A stretch of DNA of 10,610 nt from Desulfobulbaceae bacterium (GTDB taxonomy: Bacteria > Desulfobacterota > Desulfobulbia > Desulfobulbales > Desulfocapsaceae), in contig JAUVON010000068.1 in assembly GCA_030599175.1 (NCBI GenBank), positions 1 to 10,610 on the forward strand, in the 5' to 3' direction. The notes below the pieces were generated by a model, which was given only the letters and a program-made list of their open reading frames with translations, searched no databases and was not told where the DNA came from. Shown here piece by piece: positions 1-6,350 of the stretch (positions within the stretch are counted from its first letter, which is position 1; each line of letters opens with the position of its first letter). Made by a program: the position numbers and the translations under genes.

Positions 1-38
1 GAAGGAGATCGGACTTTTTACGACGCCATTATGGGTAT

Positions 39-1652
39 TTAAGTCCCATAGAGAAATAAAAGGTTAAGGCAACCGATCATAAATCCAAGGAGTGCACCGA
101 ACAGATTGATATACTTGAACTGCTCTTCCATTATTGTCAGTAGCAGCCCCTCAAGTTTTAACAGATCAAGAGAGTTAACTTTTTTTGTTACAATCTTTCT
201 AATATTTAAAGTTCGGACAAGGTTGGGTACTCCGGTTTCGAGCATGGCAGATGCCAGGTTCTTCAAAGATCGCGCCCCCCCTTCCCTCACCCCGACAGGA
301 ATTATATTTGCCAGTTTTCCAATCTTTTTGTCCAGCAATTTAGCTATAAGAGACTCGACCATGGAATCTATGGCAGAAAGGGTCTGATCAGATTTAATCA
401 AAGAGATTATCTCATTTTTGAACCAGGCTTCCCCTTTTTCCAGGGCTTCCTGTCCTATCAGTTCTGTCACGGCAGTTTTTACTTCGATATCACCAGAATC
501 TATATAGTTCTCAATATTTGATCTGATCATATTGGAAAGCGTGCCAGCCACCTCTTCATCACGTATAAGAACCAGAATTTGTCTGGTCAGCTGAGTACAG
601 AAATCGTCAATAATGTTTTCATCGTCTGCTTTAACATAACTGACAATAGGTCTATGCAAAAAATCCAGCGTGCGTTCTCTCAACCCTGTTACTAATTTAG
701 ACTGAACCTTCTCTGATTGCATCCAGGCAGCAATATCATCATTTTTTTCGTCCAGATATTCATGAATTTTCTCCTCCACTGTATCCATATTCAAAAAACC
801 TCGTGCCATATCTGCCATGGGACCAAGTGAGTCAATAAAACTTGAGACTCCGGCGCAAACGCCTTTAACGATTTTTTCACGAACGTCGGGTTCACTTACT
901 ATCGTTGTAAGTTTTTTGAGAAGTGGGGGTGTCTGTTTTTCCAGGCTGTTCAGCAAAAGCTCCTGCAGTGATTCGGGGAGAAGATCTGCGAGGGTTTTTT
1001 CCTCTGACAATGTTGTGTAGACCTTCTGACAAATAAAATCCTTAACCCATTGTTCCATTTCGGGGCTTGTGAACATCCTGTTCATATTCTTTTCAATGAA
1101 CATGTACAGGTTCTCCCGATTAGAACCCGGCATGATATTCCCTATCTCCCGATTAAGGAATTCTTCTATGCGATTGTCGATGGCTGCGGCAAGAATTGTG
1201 GCAAATTTTTCTGAATTAATAAATGAATGTATACTTTCTTTTGCCTGATAAGTCAGGGTTCTGCGGGCAAGATCGAAATAGACACGAAATTTGTCAGGGA
1301 CAAGAGAGGGAAGAGTATCCAGATCGGATCCCATAATTTCATTAATCTTCTCTTCTATCAGAAAGAGCAGTTTATCTTGAAAAACATCCTGGTTAAGTCC
1401 CCTGCTGATCTCTTTGCTTGTGAGGAGATGATCACCAACAACTTCACCCATGTTTTGTGCAAGTTCAAAACGTTTTGATGGGATAACACCGGGTGTCATA
1501 GGCACTCTTACTCCACCAACTCTCCATGCTTTTAAAGGTCTAAAGAGCATTTTGATCGCAACTCTGTTAGTTACATAACCAATAACTGCACCAACAAGAG
1601 GTGGAGTTGCATATTTTATATAGGGAAGGAGTTCAGGTGGCAGATAAGACAT
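39..1652 (-). CDS. DUF445 family membrane protein (YheB-like), function unknown
   Basis: This is a 537-residue protein of the DUF445 family. Seen: a hydrophobic N-terminal segment (about residues 10-30) runs into the family signature GYVTNRVAIKMLFRP (25-39) and a TPGVIP motif (53-58). A long, charged, mostly helical middle follows, and a second hydrophobic segment closes the protein at about 512-535. Both ends therefore look membrane-anchored, with the soluble body between them. Known: the family is widespread in bacteria but has no established biochemical role. The start at 1652 is supported by GGAG on the minus strand (1663-1666), 10 nt upstream. The start lies inside the 3' end of gph, a 20-nt overlap that implies co-transcription and probably translational coupling. 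No terminator is visible in the 38 bases left after its stop. Family assignment is firm; function cannot be called. Confidence 0.9.
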   Translation of the reverse strand: MSYLPPELLPYIKYATPPLVGAVIGYVTNRVAIKMLFRPLKAWRVGGVRVPMTPGVIPSKRFELAQNMGEVVGDHLLTSKEISRGLNQDVFQDKLLFLIEEKINEIMGSDLDTLPSLVPDKFRVYFDLARRTLTYQAKESIHSFINSEKFATILAAAIDNRIEEFLNREIGNIMPGSNRENLYMFIEKNMNRMFTSPEMEQWVKDFICQKVYTTLSEEKTLADLLPESLQELLLNSLEKQTPPLLKKLTTIVSEPDVREKIVKGVCAGVSSFIDSLGPMADMARGFLNMDTVEEKIHEYLDEKNDDIAAWMQSEKVQSKLVTGLRERTLDFLHRPIVSYVKADDENIIDDFCTQLTRQILVLIRDEEVAGTLSNMIRSNIENYIDSGDIEVKTAVTELIGQEALEKGEAWFKNEIISLIKSDQTLSAIDSMVESLIAKLLDKKIGKLANIIPVGVREGGARSLKNLASAMLETGVPNLVRTLNIRKIVTKKVNSLDLLKLEGLLLTIMEEQFKYINLFGALLGFMIGCLNLLFLYGT

Positions 1653-2292
1653 GTTTTACTATCTCCGAAGGTCTGTTCACAATGATTACAGCTCTATTTT
1701 CTATAAGTTCTTCTACACTTCTATATCCCCAGGATACGCCAACTGTTCCCATACCTGCAGCCCTGCCTGTCTGAATGTCGACATCGCTGTCACCGACGAA
1801 AAGAGTATTTTCGGGTCTGGATTGTAGAATCCTCGCAATATCAAGTGCTCCTGTCGGATGCGGTTTTTTTTCCACACCATCTCTCTGGCCGAAAACTACC
1901 CTGAACATATCTTTTGGGAAAAACTCATCAACGAACAGGCAGGTAAATGCGTGGGGTTTATTGGACAAAACGGCCAGTTTAATTCCTTGATCCGAAAGAT
2001 TGGCTAACATAGTGTTAATCCCGTCATAAGGACAACAATTATTCTTCCAGTTGTCTGAGTAGATCTTCTTAAATGTTTCACTACAATCCTGAATAACGGA
2101 TTTTGCGGTGTTTCCAGGAACACTTTTGGATATCAAATTATACAATCCATTGCCTAAAAAGAGCTTATAGGATTCATTGGAGTGAGAAGGAAAACCGTAG
2201 TTAATGAGTACTAAGTTGATGGATTCTGCTATATCAGTTAATGTATCAAGAAGAGTTCCATCCAGGTCAAATATAATTGTTGAGTAGGTCAT
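1633..2292 (-). CDS. gph: HAD-family hydrolase, phosphoglycolate phosphatase-like
   Basis: A 219-residue cytoplasmic haloacid-dehalogenase-type phosphatase. All four HAD motifs are visible. Motif I is DLDGTLLDT, with nucleophile D9 and acid D11. Motif II ends in S110 (VLSNKPH). Motif III is K143 in EKKPHP. Motif IV is GDSDVDIQTGRAAG, with D168 and D172. The helical cap between motifs I and II (about residues 16-85) and the overall length match the Gph/PGP subgroup, which dephosphorylates 2-phosphoglycolate formed by DNA repair or oxygenase side reactions. Other small phosphate esters such as pyrophosphate or nucleotides remain possible, since HAD specificity cannot be read from motifs. The N-terminus MTYSTIIFDLDGTL is typical, so the start is credible. 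However, the leader has only a weak GGG (2300-2302) in place of a proper ribosome site, because a repeat element begins 2 nt upstream of the ATG. Its 3' end overlaps the next gene. Confidence 0.85.
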   Translation of the reverse strand: MTYSTIIFDLDGTLLDTLTDIAESINLVLINYGFPSHSNESYKLFLGNGLYNLISKSVPGNTAKSVIQDCSETFKKIYSDNWKNNCCPYDGINTMLANLSDQGIKLAVLSNKPHAFTCLFVDEFFPKDMFRVVFGQRDGVEKKPHPTGALDIARILQSRPENTLFVGDSDVDIQTGRAAGMGTVGVSWGYRSVEELIENRAVIIVNRPSEIVKHVLSAT

Positions 2293-2294
2293 AA

Positions 2295-2400
2295 TCTAAC
2301 CCGAATAGATCGGAACTTTTAAAAATGCTTGGATAAGTACCTTCACCAAATTATTTCCTGCCACAAAAACACAGGAAATAATTTATAAGGTACTAAATAA
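2295..2400. repeat. Interspersed repeat copy 1, MITE-like, with internal long hairpin
   Basis: The left end (2295-2341, 47 nt) matches 5262-5306 with one substitution, a 2-nt length difference and one adjacent change. The right end (2386-2400, TAAGGTACTAAATAA) matches 5382-5396 in 13 of 15 positions. The interior differs between copies. In this copy the interior is an imperfect inverted repeat. AGTACCTT (2336-2343) pairs with AAGGTACT (2387-2394), then a 13-bp perfect stem (2348-2360 with 2372-2384) closes on an 11-nt loop. It contains no reading frame of note. Conserved ends around variable interiors at two unrelated gene junctions suggest a small non-autonomous element. No target-site duplication is obvious, so the boundaries are approximate. 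Confidence 0.7.
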
Positions 2401-2478
2401 GTTCTGGAAATTATATTGGTAATATGAAGTTTTTTTGAATATTTTAGGTCTGAAATCAAATTGAGCAAGTGTGTGCAG

Positions 2479-2507
2479 TTGAAAAAACAAGTTTTTTCTT
2501 TTATTAT
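2479..2507 (+). promoter_or_regulatory. Putative sigma-70 promoter for sdhCAB
   Basis: TTGAAA (2479-2484, one mismatch to TTGACA) is separated by 17 nt from TATTAT (2502-2507, one mismatch to TATAAT). This predicts a start near 2514 and a leader of about 68 nt before sdhC. The spacer is largely a perfect inverted repeat, GAAAAAAC/GTTTTTTC (2481-2488 and 2491-2498), made of an A-tract and a T-tract. The call rests on consensus match only. Confidence 0.45.
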
Positions 2508-2570
2508 TCTCCATTTTCTTTATTATCAGGTAGAAAAATTTTGTGATTTTAGTTCATAACCATTTACACC

Positions 2571-2576
2571 AAGGAG
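2571..2576 (+). promoter_or_regulatory. Ribosome binding site that sets the sdhC start
   Basis: AAGGAG lies 5 nt before ATG 2582. An in-frame GTG at 2543 would add 13 residues (MILVHNHLHQGVL) but has no such site. The shorter protein also begins with the family-typical short amphipathic stretch before the first membrane helix, so ATG 2582 is preferred. Confidence 0.8.
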
Positions 2577-2581
2577 TACTT

Positions 2582-3229
2582 ATGTGGTTTGTCAGATTTT
2601 TATCATCCTCGATTGGCAAGAAATTAATAATGGCAACTACCGGGTTGCTGCTGCTCCTGTTTTTATGTACCCATGTGGCCGGCAATGCTACCATCTATAT
2701 GAGTAGTGAGGTCTTTCAGGGTTATGCAGACGAACTTCACAGTCACCCTTTGATTGTTATTGTCTTCAGCACCATTTTTCTGTTGATTTTTCTAGCGCAT
2801 ATTGGAATGGGACTTTTTCTTTTCTATCAAAACTGGCAGGTGAGTAAGTCAAGATACAGTGTTACAACACGGGTTGTAAAAAACACCTTTTCTTCTGAGA
2901 CTATGCCCTATACCGGGCTTATCATCCTCACTTTTCTCATTGTTCATATCTTTAGTTTTACATTTTCCTCCTCGGAGGTGCCTATATCTGTTACCGTAAA
3001 AGAGATGCTAGGCGGTTTTTTCTACGGCTTGTTCTACATTGTTTCGTTTATTGCTCTTGCCTTTCACCTGAACCACGGATTCTGGAGCATGCTGCAAACT
3101 TTTGGAATGAATCATCCCAGATATAATGATGCAATATCCAAACTGACTTTAATTCTCCCACTCTTTTTTCTGATTATGTTTGCTGGTATTCCACTTTATT
3201 TTATGACAGGACTCGGTGCCTCTTACTGA
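2582..3229 (+). CDS. sdhC: Succinate dehydrogenase/fumarate reductase dihaem cytochrome b subunit
   Basis: A 215-residue membrane anchor of a type B succinate:quinone oxidoreductase, passing electrons between SdhB and menaquinone. Five hydrophobic helices are visible at about 15-35, 57-81, 110-128, 143-163 and 186-208. Histidines H31, H73, H122 and H162 lie in or at the ends of the first four helices, with spacings (42, 49, 40) close to those of the four haem-axial histidines of Wolinella FrdC and Bacillus SdhC. Two b haems are therefore expected from this single polypeptide. The residue two before the last haem histidine is A160, where Wolinella FrdC has the proton-pathway Glu180. A neutral residue there resembles the Bacillus-type enzymes. 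It is the first gene of sdhC-sdhA-sdhB, 90 nt before sdhA. Subunit assignment is firm; the physiological direction is not decided by sequence. Confidence 0.93.
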   Translation: MWFVRFLSSSIGKKLIMATTGLLLLLFLCTHVAGNATIYMSSEVFQGYADELHSHPLIVIVFSTIFLLIFLAHIGMGLFLFYQNWQVSKSRYSVTTRVVKNTFSSETMPYTGLIILTFLIVHIFSFTFSSSEVPISVTVKEMLGGFFYGLFYIVSFIALAFHLNHGFWSMLQTFGMNHPRYNDAISKLTLILPLFFLIMFAGIPLYFMTGLGASY

Positions 3230-3319
3230 CAGAAATCAATTAACCTGACCGCAGTACATTTTGTTTATCAGAAACATTAAGCTACCACTAACAGAAAAAG
3301 AAAATAGCCAAGGTTTAAT

Positions 3320-5248
3320 ATGGAACTCAATTCGCGTGTACCTTCAGGCCCTCTTGCAGACAAATGGAATAATCACAAGTTTTCCAATAAACTTGTCAAT
3401 CCAGCCAACAGAAGAAAATACAAGGTCATTGTTGTTGGAACAGGACTTGCCGGAGCTTCTGCCTCTGCGACTCTTGCCGAGCAGGGCTATGAAGTACAAA
3501 CCTTCTGCATACAGGACAGCCCTCGACGTGCTCACTCTATAGCTGCTCAGGGCGGGATTAATGCGGCGAAAAATTACCAGAATGACGGTGATTCTGTTCA
3601 CCGTCTTTTTTATGACACCATAAAAGGTGGCGATTTCAGAGCAAGGGAGGCCAATGTTTATAGACTTGCTGAGGTGAGCAATGAGATTATCGACCAGTGT
3701 GTCGCTCAGGGTGTTCCCTTCGCCCGTGAATATGGCGGCACCCTGGCAAACAGGTCTTTTGGTGGAGCTCAGGTCTCTCGAACCTTTTACGCCAGAGGTC
3801 AAACCGGACAACAACTGCTGCTTGGAGCCTATAGTGCTTTGTCACGACAGATCCATGCCGGCAATGTGAAAATGTTTAATCGACGGGAAATGATGGATAT
3901 CGTTCTTGTTGACGGTAAAGCAAGGGGTATCACTGTTCGGGATGTTATGACAGGTGAAATTGAGAGCTATTATGCTGATGTTGTAATCCTTGCCACCGGC
4001 GGATACGGCAACGCTTACTTCCTCTCAACAAATGCAATGGCTTCCAATGTGACTGCTGCCTGGCGAGCCCATAAAAAAGGTGCCGGGTTTGCCAATCCAT
4101 CCTTTGTGCAGATTCATCCAACCTGTATTCCGGTGCATGGCGATTATCAGTCCAAACTTACACTGATGAGTGAAAGTCTGCGTAATGATGGTCGGGTCTG
4201 GGTGCCCAAGAAGGGCGATGACAAACGTCGCCCATCAGAAATTCCTGAAGAAGACCGCGACTATTATCTTGAGAACAAATACCCCAGTTTTGGTAACCTG
4301 GTACCGAGAGATGTTGCCTCAAGAAATGCTAAAGAACAGTGTGATGAGGGAAAAGGTGTTGGAAACACAGGTCTTGCTGTTTATCTCGATTTTGCAGACG
4401 CTATAAAACGGGATGGGGAGGATACCATCCTGAAAAAATATGGCAATCTTTTCCAGATGTATGAAAAAATCACTGACAGTAACCCGGTTGAGGAACCGAT
4501 GCTAATCTATCCGGCAGTACACTATACCATGGGTGGGCTGTGGGTAGATTATGATCTGATGACTACAATTCCAGGACTTTTTGCCATCGGTGAGTGCAAT
4601 TTCTCTGATCATGGTGCAAACCGTCTTGGAGCAAGTGCGCTGATGCAGGGGTTGGCTGATGGATATTTTATAATCGCCACCTCGGTTGCCCACTACCTCG
4701 CCTCAAACAGTCTTGAGGAAGTTCTTGGCTCCGAAGCTCCATTTAAAGATTCTATACAGGAAGTGGAAGGCAGGATCGATAAACTCCTGCAAAACAGTGC
4801 TGGTGGACCTGCGGGCAAGCTTACGGTTGATGAGGTTCATAAAGAACTTGGCAGACTACTGTGGGATCATTGCGGAATGTCCCGGGAGGAAAAGAGCCTG
4901 GAAAAAGCACTTGAAGAATTGCCTGGGATAAAAAAGAAATTCTGGGATAGTGTTTATATACCCGGCAGTGGAAAAGATCTGAATCAGTCCCTTGAGCGCG
5001 CTGGCCGGGTAGCAGACTTTGTAGAATTTGCAGAGATAATGATTCGTGATGCCCTTGCAAGAGAAGAATCGTGCGGCTGTCACTTAAGAGTAGAGAGCCA
5101 GACCGAAGAACATGAAGCCAAGCGTGATGATGAGAACTACACCCACGTTTCTGTCTGGGAACATATTTCGGATGTTGAGGCTCCTAAAATGCATAAAGAA
5201 GAGCTGAAATTTGAATTTGTAACACCGAGCCAGAGAAGCTACAAATAA
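3320..5248 (+). CDS. sdhA: Succinate dehydrogenase/fumarate reductase flavoprotein subunit
   Basis: The 642-residue catalytic subunit interconverts succinate and fumarate through covalently bound FAD. Seen: a Rossmann dinucleotide motif [11 protein letters not shown] (40-50). The [12 protein letters not shown] segment holds H72, the expected covalent FAD histidine. The active-site set known from this family is complete: H266 (QIHPT), E285 and R288 (SESLRNDG, proton delivery), R330 (VPRDVAS, the catalytic arginine), H401 (HYTMGG) and R435 ([11 protein letters not shown]). The C-terminal helical domain begins at about residue 475 and is intact. Length is close to Wolinella and Geobacter FrdA (about 640-655). 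The start is ATG 3320, with AAGG at 3310-3313. It has no signal peptide and should face the cytoplasm. The C-A-B gene order matches the menaquinone-linked enzymes, some of which work in both directions. A repeat element begins 14 nt after its stop codon. Confidence 0.95.
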   Translation: MELNSRVPSGPLADKWNNHKFSNKLVNPANRRKYKVIVVGTGLAGASASATLAEQGYEVQTFCIQDSPRRAHSIAAQGGINAAKNYQNDGDSVHRLFYDTIKGGDFRAREANVYRLAEVSNEIIDQCVAQGVPFAREYGGTLANRSFGGAQVSRTFYARGQTGQQLLLGAYSALSRQIHAGNVKMFNRREMMDIVLVDGKARGITVRDVMTGEIESYYADVVILATGGYGNAYFLSTNAMASNVTAAWRAHKKGAGFANPSFVQIHPTCIPVHGDYQSKLTLMSESLRNDGRVWVPKKGDDKRRPSEIPEEDRDYYLENKYPSFGNLVPRDVASRNAKEQCDEGKGVGNTGLAVYLDFADAIKRDGEDTILKKYGNLFQMYEKITDSNPVEEPMLIYPAVHYTMGGLWVDYDLMTTIPGLFAIGECNFSDHGANRLGASALMQGLADGYFIIATSVAHYLASNSLEEVLGSEAPFKDSIQEVEGRIDKLLQNSAGGPAGKLTVDEVHKELGRLLWDHCGMSREEKSLEKALEELPGIKKKFWDSVYIPGSGKDLNQSLERAGRVADFVEFAEIMIRDALAREESCGCHLRVESQTEEHEAKRDDENYTHVSVWEHISDVEAPKMHKEELKFEFVTPSQRSYK

Positions 5249-5261
5249 TAAGGTTCCTCTT

Positions 5262-5396
5262 TCTAACCCGAATAAATCGGAACTTTAGAATGCTTGGATA
5301 AGTACCATGGAAGTATATTCAAGCATATAATTTTAAACGACCTTTCTCAATTCCTTGTTTTTTATTACAGAAGTACTGGAGTAAGGCACTAAAAAA
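5262..5396. repeat. Interspersed repeat copy 2, between sdhA and sdhB
   Basis: The conserved left end (5262-5306) and right end (5382-5396) match the copy at 2295-2400. The interior (5307-5381) is unrelated and longer. This copy lacks the long 13-bp stem but has ATGCTTG (5290-5296) facing CAAGCAT (5320-5326), which could form a 7-bp stem. No ORF or strong terminator is apparent. It fills most of the 179-nt sdhA-sdhB gap, which in this gene family is usually much tighter, so an insertion within the operon is the natural reading. A direct target duplication was not found. Confidence 0.65.
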
Positions 5397-5427
5397 CCTA
5401 CAAATTGAAATCTTAAGGTAAAACATA

Positions 5428-6183
5428 ATGAGCAGCATTAACCTGACACTGAAAATCTGGCGACAGCACAATAGTGATGCCCTTGGCAATCTGGAAACAT
5501 ATGACCTGGATGATGTTCATACAGATATGTCGTTTCTTGAAATGCTTGATATTCTCAATGAGAAACTGACCAAAGAAGGAAAAGAGCCGGTTGCCTTTGA
5601 TCATGATTGCCGTGAAGGGATCTGCGGTATGTGTGGTGCGGTTATTGATGGTATTGCCCACGGTCCGGAGAAAGAAGTGACACTCTGCCAGTTGCATATG
5701 CGTAACTTTTCTAATGGTGACACCATAGTGATTGAGCCATTTCGATCACGGGCTTTTCCGGTAAAAAAAGACCTGCTGGTAGATCGTTCCGCCCTTGACA
5801 GAATTATTCAGTCCGGAGGATATGTCTCTATCAACACAGGGGGAACTCCAGACGGAAACTCTCTTCCAATTCCATCAAGTAACGCTGAACTGGCAATGGA
5901 TGCGGCGGCATGTATTGGCTGCGGTGCTTGTGTCGCCAGCTGCCCAAACGGGGCGGCTATGCTTTTTACCAGTGCCAAGATCTCTCAACTAGCCCTGCTG
6001 CCCCAAGGCCATGCAGAGAAGAAGCAGCGTGCTCTTTCCATGGTTGCTCAGATGGATGAGGAAGGGTTTGGTAACTGCACAAACGCCAAGGAATGTGAGG
6101 CTGTCTGCCCGAAAGGCATATCTATTAGAAATATAGCCCGTCTCAACAGGGAATATTTATTCGCAGCTTTAACCGAAGGTTAA
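5428..6183 (+). CDS. sdhB: Succinate dehydrogenase/fumarate reductase iron-sulfur subunit
   Basis: The 251-residue electron-wiring subunit between SdhA flavin and SdhC haems. All cluster ligands are present. The [2Fe-2S] cluster has C61, C66 and C69 (CREGICGMC) plus C87 in an N-terminal plant-ferredoxin-like domain. The [4Fe-4S] cluster has C162, C165 and C168 (CIGCGAC) plus C227. The [3Fe-4S] cluster has C172, C217 and C223. The ligand assignment follows E. coli SdhB by pattern. Length fits the family (about 240-250). The start ATG 5428 has AAGG at 5415-5418, 9 nt upstream. It lies 179 nt after sdhA because of the intervening repeat, yet is the only iron-sulfur partner in sight and is followed by the operon terminator, so it should still belong to the same transcript. 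Cytoplasmic, membrane-associated through SdhC. Confidence 0.95.
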   Translation: MSSINLTLKIWRQHNSDALGNLETYDLDDVHTDMSFLEMLDILNEKLTKEGKEPVAFDHDCREGICGMCGAVIDGIAHGPEKEVTLCQLHMRNFSNGDTIVIEPFRSRAFPVKKDLLVDRSALDRIIQSGGYVSINTGGTPDGNSLPIPSSNAELAMDAAACIGCGACVASCPNGAAMLFTSAKISQLALLPQGHAEKKQRALSMVAQMDEEGFGNCTNAKECEAVCPKGISIRNIARLNREYLFAALTEG

Positions 6184-6201
6184 TCATCATTAAATAATTA
6201 C

Positions 6202-6215
6202 CAGGTAATTACCTG
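6202..6215. promoter_or_regulatory. Perfect 14-bp palindrome, possible operator
   Basis: CAGGTAATTACCTG reads the same on both strands. A direct TAATTACC copy (6195-6202) overlaps its left edge by one base. It lies 18 nt after the sdhB stop and 136 nt before the next gene. With no loop it is a poor RNA hairpin, so a dimeric protein site is more plausible than a terminator. No regulator is recognised, and chance is not excluded. Confidence 0.3.
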
Positions 6216-6227
6216 CCGTTCTCCATC

Positions 6228-6270
6228 AAGAAGCTGTTCATTGCCCCGGTTGCAGTGAACAGCTTCTTTT
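6228..6270 (+). terminator. Intrinsic terminator after sdhCAB
   Basis: A 13-bp perfect stem pairs 6228-6240 (AAGAAGCTGTTCA) with 6256-6268. It can extend inward by TTGC/GCAG (one G-T pair) to about 17 bp, leaving a 7-nt loop CCCGGTT. It runs straight into TTTT and a T-rich tail. It lies 45 nt past the sdhB stop and separates the sdh operon from the downstream flavoprotein gene. The A-run on its left side could give some activity on the other strand too. Confidence 0.88.
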
Positions 6271-6350
6271 GTTGTATCGGAACTGTTTCTTAGACTCTAA
6301 AGAATTCAATATTCTTGTGCTCCATTTTCAACCATCAGGTTTTTTGATTT

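Noticed and set aside
1..42. A plus-strand open frame ending EGDRTFYDAIMGI with TAA at 40-42, possibly the tail of a gene convergent with the DUF445 gene.
   Set aside because: Only 13 codons are visible, other frames are also open at the edge, and I recognise no family. It is plausible but unsupported without the sequence to the left.
6..46. Resemblance of the window start (AGATCGGACTTTTTA, then ATG and AAGTCCC) to the left end of the interspersed repeat, as a decayed third copy.
   Set aside because: The match needs several gaps and many mismatches, and the stretch may be coding; not better than chance by eye.
2543..2581. Longer sdhC starting at GTG 2543.
   Set aside because: A strong AAGGAG sits 5 nt before ATG 2582, and the extra 13 residues are atypical for the family.
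3344..3814. A 156-codon minus-strand open frame within sdhA.
   Set aside because: It lies wholly within a highly conserved gene on the opposite strand and has no recognisable domain; a shadow frame.
6276..6284. ATCGGAACT, shared with the repeat left end, downstream of the sdh terminator.
   Set aside because: Nine bases with no flanking similarity to the repeat; too short to call a copy.
6299..6317. Small hairpin AAGAAT/ATTCTT before the flavoprotein gene as a terminator or leader structure.
   Set aside because: A 6-bp AT-rich stem is too weak and common to support a call.
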